NCBI GenBank assembly: GCA_946537515.1
Contig: CAMNFV010000002.1
Location: 1-55,458, forward strand
Direction of reading: 5' to 3'
From: an uncultured Ruminococcus sp.
GTDB lineage: Bacteria; Bacillota; Clostridia; Oscillospirales; Ruminococcaceae
DNA length: 55,458 nucleotides
In this document: positions 35,304-45,362 of the stretch, piece after piece
Numbering within the stretch: position 1 is the stretch's first letter
Layout of the letters: each line of letters starts with the position of its first letter
The notes under the pieces: generated by a model
Database searches by the model: none
Told to the model about the DNA's origin: nothing
Seen by the model: only the letters and a program-made list of their open reading frames with translations
Made by a program: the position numbers and the translations under genes

Positions 35304-35336
35304 GAAAAAGCACATGCATGGATACATGTGCTTTTC
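35304..35336 (-). terminator. Terminator of the ppk1/AI-2E operon
   Basis: aaaagcacatg ... catgtgctttt stem; T-rich on the minus-strand exit side. Confidence 0.7.
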
Positions 35337-35340
35337 TGTA

Positions 35341-36669
35341 TTATCGTCTGCGTTTTTTACCTTTTTTACGTGAATTCTGAACGGGTTTCGGCTTCTGCTC
35401 CGGTGCAGGCGGAAGCTTCGGTTCGGGTACCGGTACAGGCTCCGGGTCTATAATCGACAGCGGAGCAGGCGGTTCTGTCTTTAATTCCGTCGTCTTCTCA
35501 TCTTCATCATTCTCCGGCATATTGTCAATCGCTTCTTTCAGCAGCTGATAGATAATTGCAAATACCGGAACCGTAAAGATGATACCGAATATGCCGCCGA
35601 ATCCGCCGCCCAGAATGACGGCAATCAGCACGAGCAATCCGGGCAGTCCGATCGAATTGCCGACAACACGCGGGTAAATAAACTGTCCTTCGATCTGCTG
35701 CAATGCAAGAATGAATACCAGAAACCAGATTACGCGCTCCGGTGCTTCCACCGAGATCAGCAGTGCGCCGATGCCGCCGCCGATCCATGCGCCGATGATC
35801 GGCAGGAGTGCGGTAATTCCGGTCAGGATTCCGATTGTTGCGGCATAAGGGAATCTGAAAATGTATAATCCGAGCGTACAGAGAGAGCCGATAATGATCG
35901 CTTCAATAAACTGTCCGGTCAGAAAATTTGCAAATGATGTATTGGCAAGATGCAGCACACGGAAAATGCGCTCATGATACCGTTTTGGCGAGATCAGCTG
36001 AATGACCTTGTGCGTCAGGTAAAGCACGCGGGATTTTGCGCTCAGCAGATAAATCGCGATAATCAGACCAAGCAAGAGATTGGTCGCAGTAGAAAGTACC
36101 GTTCTTGTAGCGCTGAATGCAGTACCGAGCACAGATTCAAATTTACCGTCGAGCAAATTACCGAGGAACGTGATTGTTGTATCCCAGTCCATATCAAATT
36201 CCCGGATTTTTTTCATAATAAACGCAGGTGCATTCCAGGCTGTCAGCTGGGCTTCCACAATCTTCAGGAGCTGATCCTGGCTGCTCGGCATTTTCTCAAT
36301 CAGCGTATTGACCGCCGTTGTGAACTGCGGAATGATCATGAAAATAATCAAGGCCAGTAAGATCATTGCAACAAGGCCTGTGCAGATCGCACTCAGAATC
36401 GGGTTAAGCTTTCGTTCCCAGGCATGTTCAGAATTGGCCATACTGCGAAAAATCTTTTTCTGAAACAAATTCAGAAAGAGGTTAATGACAAATGCGATAC
36501 AAATGCCATATGCGACCGGTTCCAGAATCGCAAAGATCCACACAAATATGCTCTTGAGCGATGCAAAATGCTGCAAGCCCATGTACAGCAAAATGCCGTA
36601 TGTCACCAGAAAGAACATTGTTTTCGTATGCGGTTTCCGGTCTTTGTCATTTCCGTTTCTAATACTCAT
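35341..36669 (-). CDS. AI-2E family transporter (PerM/UPF0118)
   Basis: FLTGQFIEAIIIGSLCTLGLYIFRFPYAATIGILTGITALLPIIGAWIGGGIGALL; QQIEGQFIYPRVVGNSIGLPGLLVLIAVILGG. Pro-rich basic tail. Confidence 0.9.
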   Translation of the reverse strand: MSIRNGNDKDRKPHTKTMFFLVTYGILLYMGLQHFASLKSIFVWIFAILEPVAYGICIAFVINLFLNLFQKKIFRSMANSEHAWERKLNPILSAICTGLVAMILLALIIFMIIPQFTTAVNTLIEKMPSSQDQLLKIVEAQLTAWNAPAFIMKKIREFDMDWDTTITFLGNLLDGKFESVLGTAFSATRTVLSTATNLLLGLIIAIYLLSAKSRVLYLTHKVIQLISPKRYHERIFRVLHLANTSFANFLTGQFIEAIIIGSLCTLGLYIFRFPYAATIGILTGITALLPIIGAWIGGGIGALLISVEAPERVIWFLVFILALQQIEGQFIYPRVVGNSIGLPGLLVLIAVILGGGFGGIFGIIFTVPVFAIIYQLLKEAIDNMPENDEDEKTTELKTEPPAPLSIIDPEPVPVPEPKLPPAPEQKPKPVQNSRKKGKKRRR

Positions 36670-38726
36670 GATTCGTTCATCTCATCCATTTCATTTGCAC
36701 GCGCATATGCAGCCCGATGCAGCGTTTCCTGTGAATCTTCAGCATTTTCAGAGCTTTCCGGCAAATGATAATCGCCGTCAGCTGTACGAATACGCGCTTT
36801 GACCGGATCGTCAAATTGCAGCCGGAATTCGTCATAAAGGCGCTGCTTCAATGCGGGATCCTTTACCGGTGCACAAATCTCAACGCGTTTCTCTGTATTC
36901 CGCGGCATCAGATCAGCAGAACCGAGATAGACTTTCATACGCTCCGGCGTACCGAAAATATATACACGGCCATGTTCCAGATAACGCCCGACAATGCTGC
37001 GAACCGCAATGTTTTCTGTCTGATCCGGAATCTGCGGAATCAGGCAGCAGATGCCGCGTACCAGAAGTTCAATGCGTACGCCCGCACAGGACGCCTCGAT
37101 CAGTTTCTCCATGATCTTTTTATCGCAGAGACCGTTCATCCGCAGGCCGATATAGGCCGGATCACCGATGCTGGCATGTCCGATTTCTGTGTCGATCATA
37201 TCCAGTACAGCGGATTGCAGTCCGAATGGTGCAACAAGCAGTTCCTGCTGCGGCTCCGGAAGCTGATTCTGACGAAGTGCTGCGAAAACGTTTTCTGCAT
37301 CAGCACCGATCTGCGGATCGGATGTCATCAGGCAGTAATCAGTATAAATCGCGGCAGTTTTCTCATTATAATTACCGGTACCGATCTGCGTGAAGGTTTC
37401 AATTTTGCCGCGGTTTTTCCGTTTGATCAGCAGCAGCTTGGAATGAACCTTATAGTTCTCCGGGCCGTACAGCACCCGGACGCCTGCGCGTTCCAATACC
37501 TTTGACCATTCAATATTACCCGCTTCATCAAAGCGCGCACGCAGTTCAGTCAGGGCAACGACCTCTTTGCCTCTGCCCGCCGCTTCACAGAGCGCTGCAA
37601 TCACGCGGCTGTCGCGTGCCATGCGATACAGCGTAATCTGGATGCTGACGACAGCCGGATCGTCTGCCGCCTCATCAAGCAGCCGCAGGAACGGGCGAAT
37701 GCTCTCGTAGGGATAGCTCAACAGAATATCCTTCTTGCGGATCTGCGTGAACATGGTCCGGTTTTCTGCAATCATCGAAGATTTCTGCGGCACCATGCGG
37801 GTGTATTGCAGCTTCGGGTCTGTTGCAATGTTTTTGCATTCATATGCAAATGAAAGGTCAAGAGGTGCTTTGGCATAGAACACCTGATCCATTGAAATCT
37901 CAAGCTTCTTGCAGAGATATTCCAGCGCAGGCTGATAGAAGGTTTCAGACAGCTCCAGCCGAACAACCGGCAGACGATTGCGTTCGGCCAGCATCAGCTC
38001 CATATCGGTGCGGGTATCACCGGTACGAAGGGCGCCGATATCTTCCGGTGTAATGCTTGCAGATCTCGTTACACGCAGGATCGTCCGGTCAATGACGCGG
38101 GAATTGCCGAATACCGTATGCGCATATGCAAGGATCACATCCTCTGCCAGAATAAATCTGCCGCCGTTTCCGAGACGAATGATGCGCTGGCATTGATCTG
38201 TAACGGGCAGAATTCCCATTCGGACACCGGATTTCGATTCCAGGCGCAGTACAGCGTATAGCGCACGGTCACGCAGAAAAGGTACAGGCTTGCCCTTATC
38301 CACGATGACCGGCATGGAGACCGGCCTGATCTCCCGCTTGAACCACTCTGAAAGAAGCGCCTGCTCGGCTGCCGTCGCAGAATGGAATGTCACGCGCTCC
38401 AAGCCTTCTGCACGCAGAGAATCCATGATCTCATGAAATGCCGTATCTCTCGCAGAAGAGAGCGACCGCACCTGTTCATAGATCGCGCGCAGCTGCTCTT
38501 TCGGCTTCATTTTGCTGATTGCATCCTTTTTCTTCGGATTCTCCTGCTGCTTGCGGAGCAGATTTCCGACACGTACACGGAAAAACTCATCGAGATTACT
38601 CTGGAAAATGGCAGTAAAGCACAGCCGTTCAAGCAGGGGATTGCGCACGGTCTGCGCTTCTTCCAAAACACGCTGATTGAAGCGAAGCCACGAAAGTTCG
38701 CGGTTTTCAAAACAGTCAGATTTCAT
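36666..38726 (-). CDS. ppk1: Polyphosphate kinase 1
   Basis: NRELSWLRFNQRVLEEA, SNLDEFFRVRVG, PYESIRPFLRLLDEAADDPAVVSIQITLYRMA, THIGTGNYNEKTA-like TQIGTGNYNEKTAAIYTDY. Confidence 0.95.
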   Translation of the reverse strand: MKSDCFENRELSWLRFNQRVLEEAQTVRNPLLERLCFTAIFQSNLDEFFRVRVGNLLRKQQENPKKKDAISKMKPKEQLRAIYEQVRSLSSARDTAFHEIMDSLRAEGLERVTFHSATAAEQALLSEWFKREIRPVSMPVIVDKGKPVPFLRDRALYAVLRLESKSGVRMGILPVTDQCQRIIRLGNGGRFILAEDVILAYAHTVFGNSRVIDRTILRVTRSASITPEDIGALRTGDTRTDMELMLAERNRLPVVRLELSETFYQPALEYLCKKLEISMDQVFYAKAPLDLSFAYECKNIATDPKLQYTRMVPQKSSMIAENRTMFTQIRKKDILLSYPYESIRPFLRLLDEAADDPAVVSIQITLYRMARDSRVIAALCEAAGRGKEVVALTELRARFDEAGNIEWSKVLERAGVRVLYGPENYKVHSKLLLIKRKNRGKIETFTQIGTGNYNEKTAAIYTDYCLMTSDPQIGADAENVFAALRQNQLPEPQQELLVAPFGLQSAVLDMIDTEIGHASIGDPAYIGLRMNGLCDKKIMEKLIEASCAGVRIELLVRGICCLIPQIPDQTENIAVRSIVGRYLEHGRVYIFGTPERMKVYLGSADLMPRNTEKRVEICAPVKDPALKQRLYDEFRLQFDDPVKARIRTADGDYHLPESSENAEDSQETLHRAAYARANEMDEMNES

Positions 38727-38798
38727 AGCATTTACTCCTTAGGGGAAGTATATAGATAACATTATTATACTCCTTTTTCCCCCATTCGTCAAGCCGTA

Positions 38799-38834
38799 AA
38801 AAGGCAACCCGGGATCTTGCCCGGGCTGCCTTTT
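38799..38834 (-). terminator. Terminator of ECF sigma/anti-sigma operon
   Basis: aaaaggcaacccggg atcttg cccgggctgcctttt. Confidence 0.8.
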
Positions 38835-38837
38835 AGA

Positions 38838-39767
38838 TTATTCAGCTTTTACCCAATGGCAGAGTCCTCTGACTACATTCCCTGCATCGTCTTTGACTTC
38901 TTCAGCGCGATAAAGTACATTTCCGTCTTTGTCGAGTGCTTCGCCTTTTGTAATTGATTCTTCACTTGCTTCCTGTGAATACTTATTTCCGTTTTGCATG
39001 AAATATCCGAATCCGTCATGCAGTTCAGCCGTCAGGTTTTCACCGGATATTTCGACATTCACATGTTTCACATTCGGATCCATAGAAAGAAATGCCCAGT
39101 AATTAGTGGATTTCTCTGAATATATATTTGTCAGACGGCCTGACAGCGAGATGAGCTTTTCATCCTTTGAAAAGCCGCCTGATCCATAGCCGTCACCTTC
39201 CCACATTCCGAGCAGCAGCGGATTGACGCGGTTCATCGGGCAGCACCAGAGACCAATCGTATCGGAGCCCGGAATATCCGCAGTTACAAAAACTTCCCGG
39301 AATGTATGATCCGGCGATGTGACCTGGCCGGCGTAATGAAGCTTTAGTTTTGAGAAGCTGCATTTTTCCTGCAAATTGTATTGCTCACAGATCCAGTCAT
39401 CATCTCCGTTCCAATCTTGCCGGACACATTTTCTCGCAATCGTTTTTGAAGAATACCGGCAGCCATGACTCCAGTTTCGCACGGTCAATACTGCAAATAC
39501 AGCTGCCAGCATCAGCAGCGTTGCCTTTAACAGAAGCCAGCGGTTTTTCTTGCGGACACGGGTTGCTGTTTCTGCGTATTTGGCTGTCGGTTCGGGCAGC
39601 GGTTCCTGAATGGATTGTTCAATATTCGTTTGCATCTGTTCCCACTCCTTTTCACAGTCCGGGCATTCAGCAATATGCTCCTTGACTGCCTTCTGACTTT
39701 TTTCGGAGGCGATGCCGTCGATGCAAAGGGGCATCAGGTCACGGATGATTTCATGATCATATTTCAT
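38838..39767 (-). CDS. Zinc-finger anti-sigma factor with TM
   Basis: N-terminal IRDLMPLCIDGIASEKSQKAVKEHIAECPDCEKEW (ZAS H-x3-C-x2-C), one TM. Confidence 0.85.
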   Translation of the reverse strand: MKYDHEIIRDLMPLCIDGIASEKSQKAVKEHIAECPDCEKEWEQMQTNIEQSIQEPLPEPTAKYAETATRVRKKNRWLLLKATLLMLAAVFAVLTVRNWSHGCRYSSKTIARKCVRQDWNGDDDWICEQYNLQEKCSFSKLKLHYAGQVTSPDHTFREVFVTADIPGSDTIGLWCCPMNRVNPLLLGMWEGDGYGSGGFSKDEKLISLSGRLTNIYSEKSTNYWAFLSMDPNVKHVNVEISGENLTAELHDGFGYFMQNGNKYSQEASEESITKGEALDKDGNVLYRAEEVKDDAGNVVRGLCHWVKAE

Positions 39768-40266
39768 AGCCGTACCTCTCTTTCATGTTTTTCCGCAGTT
39801 TTACGACCGTTCTGTTATAGATCACAGCAGCTGTATTCGGCCGGATTTGCAATAGTCTTGCAATTTCAGCATAGCTCGTTTCAGAATACAAGCGATACTG
39901 CATGACAGAACGCGCCGGTTCATCCAGATCTGCGATCAGTCTGCGCAGAATTTCAAGCATTTCTCTGCGTTCCAGCTGGACTCCCGGCGGCTGCGCGACA
40001 GGTTCTTTCTGCTTTTCCGCAATACCGCGCTGCCGCATTTCTTTCCGTACATATTTGCCGTATACGTTCTTTGCGATCTGAAACAGCCATGTCCGCATAC
40101 TGCATTCACCGCGGAATTTTCCGAAGGAGAGGAACGCCTGATAGAAGGTTTCCTGCGTCAGTTCTTCGGCTGTATGCTGATCACAGCCTGACATGCGCAT
40201 CAGAAACCGAAATACATCCGGCTGAAATGTCCGGTATATTTCTTCAAAATCATCCATCAGCGTCAC
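39757..40266 (-). CDS. ECF RNA polymerase sigma factor
   Basis: FEEIYRTFQPDVFRFLMRMSGCDQHTAEELTQETFYQAFLSF; LDEPARSVMQYRLYSETSYAEIARLLQIRPNTAAVIYNRTVVKLRK. Confidence 0.95.
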   Translation of the reverse strand: MTLMDDFEEIYRTFQPDVFRFLMRMSGCDQHTAEELTQETFYQAFLSFGKFRGECSMRTWLFQIAKNVYGKYVRKEMRQRGIAEKQKEPVAQPPGVQLERREMLEILRRLIADLDEPARSVMQYRLYSETSYAEIARLLQIRPNTAAVIYNRTVVKLRKNMKERYGYEI

Positions 40267-40331
40267 CTCCCTGTTTCAATATTCGGAATCATGATTCTGT
40301 ATATTAGTACCGGTTCCGCGGAAAAAATTAC

Positions 40332-40368
40332 AAAAGCAGCGAAGATTATTTCTCCGCTGCTTTTTGAA
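40332..40368 (-). terminator. Terminator of the GH cluster
   Basis: aaaagcagcg ... cgctgctttt stem, T-rich on the minus-strand exit side. Confidence 0.7.
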
Positions 40369-41370
40369 TTATACCTGAGAATGAGAATCCAGCCATTCCA
40401 TTACGGCGTCAACAGTCGTGAAGCAAAGGCTCGTGCAGGTGTCAGCACAGCCGTAATAAATCGCAATTCTGCCGGTATCCGCATCGACTAGGCTTGCGCA
40501 GGGGAATGTGACATTCGGAACATCGCCGACACATTCGTAATCTTTCTGCGGGCTGATGAGATACTCTTTGCCGCGCCGGAGCACCTTCCAGGGTTCATCC
40601 TGATCAAGGAGTGCGGCTGAAAAGCTGTAAACAAAGCCATTGCAGGAGGTCAGAACGCCGTGATAGAAGATCAGCCAGCCGCGGTCTGTCTCAATCGGAA
40701 TCGGACCTGCACCGATTTTCGTGGATTCCCAGCCCATGCTTGGGCTCATGACATGTCTGTGCTTGCCCCAATAGGTCATATCCGGCGACTGCGAGAGATA
40801 AATATCACCGAAGGGTGTATGCCCGCTGTCAGAGGGGCGGCTCAGCATCATATAGTTTCCGCCGATTTTACGCGGGAACAGTACGCCGTTCCGGTTGAAC
40901 GGCAAAAATGCGTTTTCAATCTGATAAAATGTTTTGAAATCAAATGTATAAGCGCAGCCGATCGTAGGCTTCCAGCCGTAGGCATTGCACCATGTCACGT
41001 AGAAACGATCCCCGATCCGGCAGACACGCGGATCATAACCATACTGAAAATCCTGAATCTCCGGATCCGTCTTTACAAATTCGATTCGCTGCTCGCTGAT
41101 CTCCCAATGCAAACCGTCTTTTGAAAATCCGGCGTGCAGCTCCATATTGCGTGCCTTATCATCCACACGAAAGACACCGGCAAAGCCGTCTTCATACGGC
41201 ACAACGGCGCTGTTGAAGATGCTGTTCGACATTTCCAGATGATCCCGCAGAATGACGGGATTTTCAGAAAAGCGCCAGATCACATCCTTGCAGTTTTCCG
41301 GTTTTTCCTGCCACGGCAAATTGGGAATTGATGTACCATTGATAACCTGAACCTTCATAAATAAAATCAT
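40369..41370 (-). CDS. GH130 family beta-mannoside phosphorylase
   Basis: [104 protein letters not shown]. Start could also be 41358. Confidence 0.85.
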   Translation of the reverse strand: MILFMKVQVINGTSIPNLPWQEKPENCKDVIWRFSENPVILRDHLEMSNSIFNSAVVPYEDGFAGVFRVDDKARNMELHAGFSKDGLHWEISEQRIEFVKTDPEIQDFQYGYDPRVCRIGDRFYVTWCNAYGWKPTIGCAYTFDFKTFYQIENAFLPFNRNGVLFPRKIGGNYMMLSRPSDSGHTPFGDIYLSQSPDMTYWGKHRHVMSPSMGWESTKIGAGPIPIETDRGWLIFYHGVLTSCNGFVYSFSAALLDQDEPWKVLRRGKEYLISPQKDYECVGDVPNVTFPCASLVDADTGRIAIYYGCADTCTSLCFTTVDAVMEWLDSHSQV

Positions 41371-41445
41371 GCCTTTCTGTTCGTGTTTCAAACACGTATA
41401 ATCTATGGTGCTATTATAACACAATTTTACTTATAATTCAATAGA

Positions 41446-43071
41446 TTATTGGTAGAGTGACCGAAAATCATTCAGCGTGATAGCCTGCTCCGAGTTGTAT
41501 AGATTATACAAATCATTACTTGAATAATAGACATTTCGGAAAGTTCCGTCCGGATTCATCAGGTATTCGCCGTACCAGAGGCCGAAAAATGACCAGACAG
41601 AACAATCCAGCTGCATCATTTCCAGATCCGGGAGCGCGCTGCATTCGCTGAGTGCTAAGAGCTTCCGGCCGCCGGTGATCTTTTTCAGCGAAACAAACTG
41701 TTCAAACCGGCTGCCGTACTGCATATTCGGCTGCAAATAGATATCGACTGATGCAATATCATATGTCCGTTCCGGTACCGTATAAGCCGCGCTTTGGCCG
41801 TTCCAGATCCAGATGAGATTATTCAGCTGATGATACACAGTCATCCGCTCATAGAGCAGCTGCCAGAGCTGTGCAAATGCAGTACTGCCGTCTGCGCCCC
41901 ACCAATACCAGCCGCCGCCGGCCTCATGCAGCGGACGCCAGAGGACAGGGATATCCATATTCTTCATCGGAATCAGGACATCTGCGATCGAATCAATATC
42001 CTGAAGCAGCATCAGCGCTTCTTCACGAAGTGCGCCGCTTTCAACAGCCCGCTTTGCATCCTCCTGAGACAACGCGGCGAGCTTGCTGATATCCTTATGC
42101 CGCAGCGCAGCCTCCAGATCAAAATGAGAATCCTCTGCATAGACAGAATTTGTCCCGGGCGCATTCCATTGCCACATCAGACCGACAATGCCGTGCATAT
42201 AAACATTCCAGTCGATTGCAGCTTCAATCTCTGCTCTGTCATCGCCGGTCCCGAGCATACTGAACCGAATAGCCGGGAGTTGTCCGGTCATCTGATAAAT
42301 CAGCTGCATCTCGGGATCATTCCGGTCGGAGACATATTGGCCGGTCAGTGTTTTCTTCTCCCAATTCTGTACGAGAAAGTCGTAAAGACGTTCTGCTTCT
42401 GAAGAAGCTTCCGGATTACAGAGTGACTTTCCGACCTTGGAATCGGTCTCATAAACGGAAGAATCATCCTCAATTTCAATATAATCGACATCGAGCGTCC
42501 CCTCGATCGTGTCGATCGCGATCTTCGCTTTGCCTTTTTCAATGAAAATGCCGTAGAAGGTGACTTTGGTAAAGTGATCGGTTTCGTCCATCGGAAACTG
42601 TGAAACGACTTCATCATTGACCCGGAGCGCATAATTCCCGGGTTCAGGCGGAGCCGCGCAAATTGTGATACGGTAATGCTGCGTCTGCGGAACGGTGAGT
42701 TCCACTTCCATTGCGGATTCCGTATTTTCTTTCAGCTTTCCGATATAACCCTTGCCGGAATAACCCTTTCGCTTCCGCTGCTGAACAGTATTCTGCGGAC
42801 GCTTCAGAGACTCCGCTTCAATTTTGCGCCGGAAATGTGCCAGATTCACCTCCGGCAGATTCAGCTGATACTGATCCGGATTCAATTCATCCGCAGCCAA
42901 AGAACTCTTGTCAGAGGCAGAGCCGGAAAGATAATGGTAATAATCATATTTACGCTGTGTGCCCTGATTGCCGGGAATCGGCAGGAACAAAAAGCAAACC
43001 GAAACAACGCAGACACACAGAATCAACAGCAGATATCGGAACGCACCGTTCAGATGCGGATGTCTTTTCAA
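41446..43071 (-). CDS. Membrane-anchored/secreted GH26-like beta-mannanase with CBM35-like N-terminal module
   Basis: N-terminal TM; EAESLKRPQN...VDYIEIED CBM35-like; LTGQYVSDRNDPEM, VGLMWQWNAPG, PVLWRPLHEAGGGWYWWGADG, ALSECSALP. Confidence 0.8.
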   Translation of the reverse strand: MKRHPHLNGAFRYLLLILCVCVVSVCFLFLPIPGNQGTQRKYDYYHYLSGSASDKSSLAADELNPDQYQLNLPEVNLAHFRRKIEAESLKRPQNTVQQRKRKGYSGKGYIGKLKENTESAMEVELTVPQTQHYRITICAAPPEPGNYALRVNDEVVSQFPMDETDHFTKVTFYGIFIEKGKAKIAIDTIEGTLDVDYIEIEDDSSVYETDSKVGKSLCNPEASSEAERLYDFLVQNWEKKTLTGQYVSDRNDPEMQLIYQMTGQLPAIRFSMLGTGDDRAEIEAAIDWNVYMHGIVGLMWQWNAPGTNSVYAEDSHFDLEAALRHKDISKLAALSQEDAKRAVESGALREEALMLLQDIDSIADVLIPMKNMDIPVLWRPLHEAGGGWYWWGADGSTAFAQLWQLLYERMTVYHQLNNLIWIWNGQSAAYTVPERTYDIASVDIYLQPNMQYGSRFEQFVSLKKITGGRKLLALSECSALPDLEMMQLDCSVWSFFGLWYGEYLMNPDGTFRNVYYSSNDLYNLYNSEQAITLNDFRSLYQ

Positions 43072-45359
43072 ATCGCTGTCAGGTGATAAACACCCTCCGG
43101 TATGGTTTCAAATTCCAAGAAACCTTCCGCCTCCTTTCTGATAGAATCTTTTTCCGCAAGACGCAGAACTGTCGTAGCAGGATAGTATAATCTGCAAGTG
43201 CCGCCCGTTTTTGCATGGACTGACACAGTACGCAGGCAGCAATTATCCCATTCTGCCGATATTTCAAATCCGCCGTATCCGCAGAGTCCGGTGAACTTTC
43301 CTGTATGCCATACTGTCGGCAGCGCAGGAAGCAGAATTAGACCTTCCGGTGACGATTGCAGCAATGCTTCCGCGATTGCAGCCGTTCCGCCGAAATTCCC
43401 GTCAATCTGAAACGGCGGGTGCATATCAAACAAATTCGGATTGGTTGAATCCGACATCAGCTTGCAAAGCATCTCATAAAGATGCCCGCTGTCACACAGC
43501 CTTGCATAGAAATTCGCAATCCAGGCACAGCTCCAGCCGGTATGTCCTCCGCCATGCTGCAAACGGCGCCGGATTGTTGCAGCAGCAGCATTCGCAAGCT
43601 CTGGGGTAGAACGCGGAGAGATCTGATGTGCAGGATGCAGCGCAAAAAGCTGTGAGATGTGGCGATGTCCGGGTTCCGGTTCCTCATAATCCACAGCCCA
43701 TTCCATGATCTGTCCGTATCGGCCGACTTGCAGGCGGGGCAGATGCGAAAGCTGCTCTTGCAGCAGGGGAATCAGCGGATCATGCAGCCCGAGGATCCCG
43801 TCTGCTTCAATCACATCCTGATAAAGTTCTGTTATGATCTGACTGTCCATTGCCGGACCGGAGCAAAGCGCGCCTTGTTCGCCGTTCTGCAGACAGTAGC
43901 TGTTCTCCGGCGATACGCTCGGAGAGGTTACAAGCAGACCGTCTGCATTCTCCGTCAGATATTGCGTGAAGAACAGCGCGGCCTGATGCAGAATCTCATA
44001 GTGTTCAGCCAGAAATGCAGTATCACAGGTATATCGGTAGTGCTCCATGATATGCAGCGAGAGCCACGCACCGCCCGTCGGCCAGATCGTAGCAGGCATC
44101 CACAAATCCTGCGGTGCCGTATCGCCCCACAAATCCGTATTATGATGACAGCAAAAGCCTTCACAGTCATACATCTCCCGGGCTGTCCGCTTGCCGTTTT
44201 CCATCACGCGCCGCAAAAGTGTAAACAGCGGCATATGGCATTCGGAAAGATTACAGCTTTCCGCAGGCCAGTAATTCATTTGTGTATTGATATTGACTGT
44301 GTATCGCGAGCCCCATGCCGGCCACATATCAACATTCCAGATGCCCTGAAGATTTAACGGCAGCGAGCCCGGGCGGCTGCCCGCAATCATCAGATATCGG
44401 CCGAAATGGAAATACAGACACAGAAGTGCATTCAGCGCACCCGGTATTTTTTTCTTTGCATCAAGCAGAAGTTGATCTGTCGGACAGCGATCTGCAAGTG
44501 CCTGATCCGGTAAGGTCAGAGAAACGCGGTCAAACAGGCTTCGATAATCGTGCAGATGCTGATTCAGTAATTCCGAGTATGAATACGCCGCGGTATTCCG
44601 GAGATCAGCAGCACAGAGCGCTTGCAAATCTTCATTCGGATGATAATAGCTTGTATGCATACTGCAAGCAACTGTCAGCGTTTTACCATTCGATACAACA
44701 ATCGAATTGCCGCGCCGAAAGACTTTACCGTCAGAATGCAGTACCCGACATGCAGCACAAAATCGAATCCCTGCGCATCCGCCTGAGCTGCCGTCAAACA
44801 GCAGCAGGGGAACATCATCTATGATATCCACGCAGTTTCGGTCGAAATCGTCTTCACGTCCGCTCATGGATATCGCCGCAGAAAATGGGATTTCGCCTTC
44901 AAAACGCATTATGATACATTGCGCCGGAGCAGATGCAAAAACCTCACGCGTGAATTGTTTGCCGTCTTTTCGGAATTTTACAGAGGATACAGCCGATGCA
45001 AGGTCAAGTTCCCGCACATAATCTGTTACAGCACAGTTTGGTAAATCGAACTTCACATGCAGATCGCCGAGCGGGGTATAATGGCGCATATCCGGCGGGC
45101 ATCCCTGCATTTTTTGAAAAGCAACTGTTTCTGCATCCGCGATTTTCCCGGCGGATAACAGCTCTCTGACCTCTGCGAGACCGGACTGCGCATCCGGATT
45201 GATACGGCTGCGAGGTCCGCCGGACCAGAGAGAATCCTCATTCAGATGCAGCAGCGCTTCTTCCGGATCACCGTAGAGCATTGCGCCGAATCTCCCTGCG
45301 CCGATGGGAAGCGCTTCCTCAAAACAGGATGCGGGCTTCTGATACCAGAGCTTCGGCAT
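43068..45359 (-). CDS. GH95 family glycoside hydrolase (alpha-L-fucosidase/galactosidase type), no obvious signal peptide
   Basis: WYQKPASCFEEALPIGAGRFGAMLYGDPEEALLHLNEDSLWSGGP, WNVDMWPAWGSRYTVNINTQMNYWPAESCNLSECH, GHRHISQLFALHPAHQI, FQIDGNFGGTAAIAEALLQS. Confidence 0.9.
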   Translation of the reverse strand: MPKLWYQKPASCFEEALPIGAGRFGAMLYGDPEEALLHLNEDSLWSGGPRSRINPDAQSGLAEVRELLSAGKIADAETVAFQKMQGCPPDMRHYTPLGDLHVKFDLPNCAVTDYVRELDLASAVSSVKFRKDGKQFTREVFASAPAQCIIMRFEGEIPFSAAISMSGREDDFDRNCVDIIDDVPLLLFDGSSGGCAGIRFCAACRVLHSDGKVFRRGNSIVVSNGKTLTVACSMHTSYYHPNEDLQALCAADLRNTAAYSYSELLNQHLHDYRSLFDRVSLTLPDQALADRCPTDQLLLDAKKKIPGALNALLCLYFHFGRYLMIAGSRPGSLPLNLQGIWNVDMWPAWGSRYTVNINTQMNYWPAESCNLSECHMPLFTLLRRVMENGKRTAREMYDCEGFCCHHNTDLWGDTAPQDLWMPATIWPTGGAWLSLHIMEHYRYTCDTAFLAEHYEILHQAALFFTQYLTENADGLLVTSPSVSPENSYCLQNGEQGALCSGPAMDSQIITELYQDVIEADGILGLHDPLIPLLQEQLSHLPRLQVGRYGQIMEWAVDYEEPEPGHRHISQLFALHPAHQISPRSTPELANAAAATIRRRLQHGGGHTGWSCAWIANFYARLCDSGHLYEMLCKLMSDSTNPNLFDMHPPFQIDGNFGGTAAIAEALLQSSPEGLILLPALPTVWHTGKFTGLCGYGGFEISAEWDNCCLRTVSVHAKTGGTCRLYYPATTVLRLAEKDSIRKEAEGFLEFETIPEGVYHLTAI

Positions 45360-45362
45360 AAT

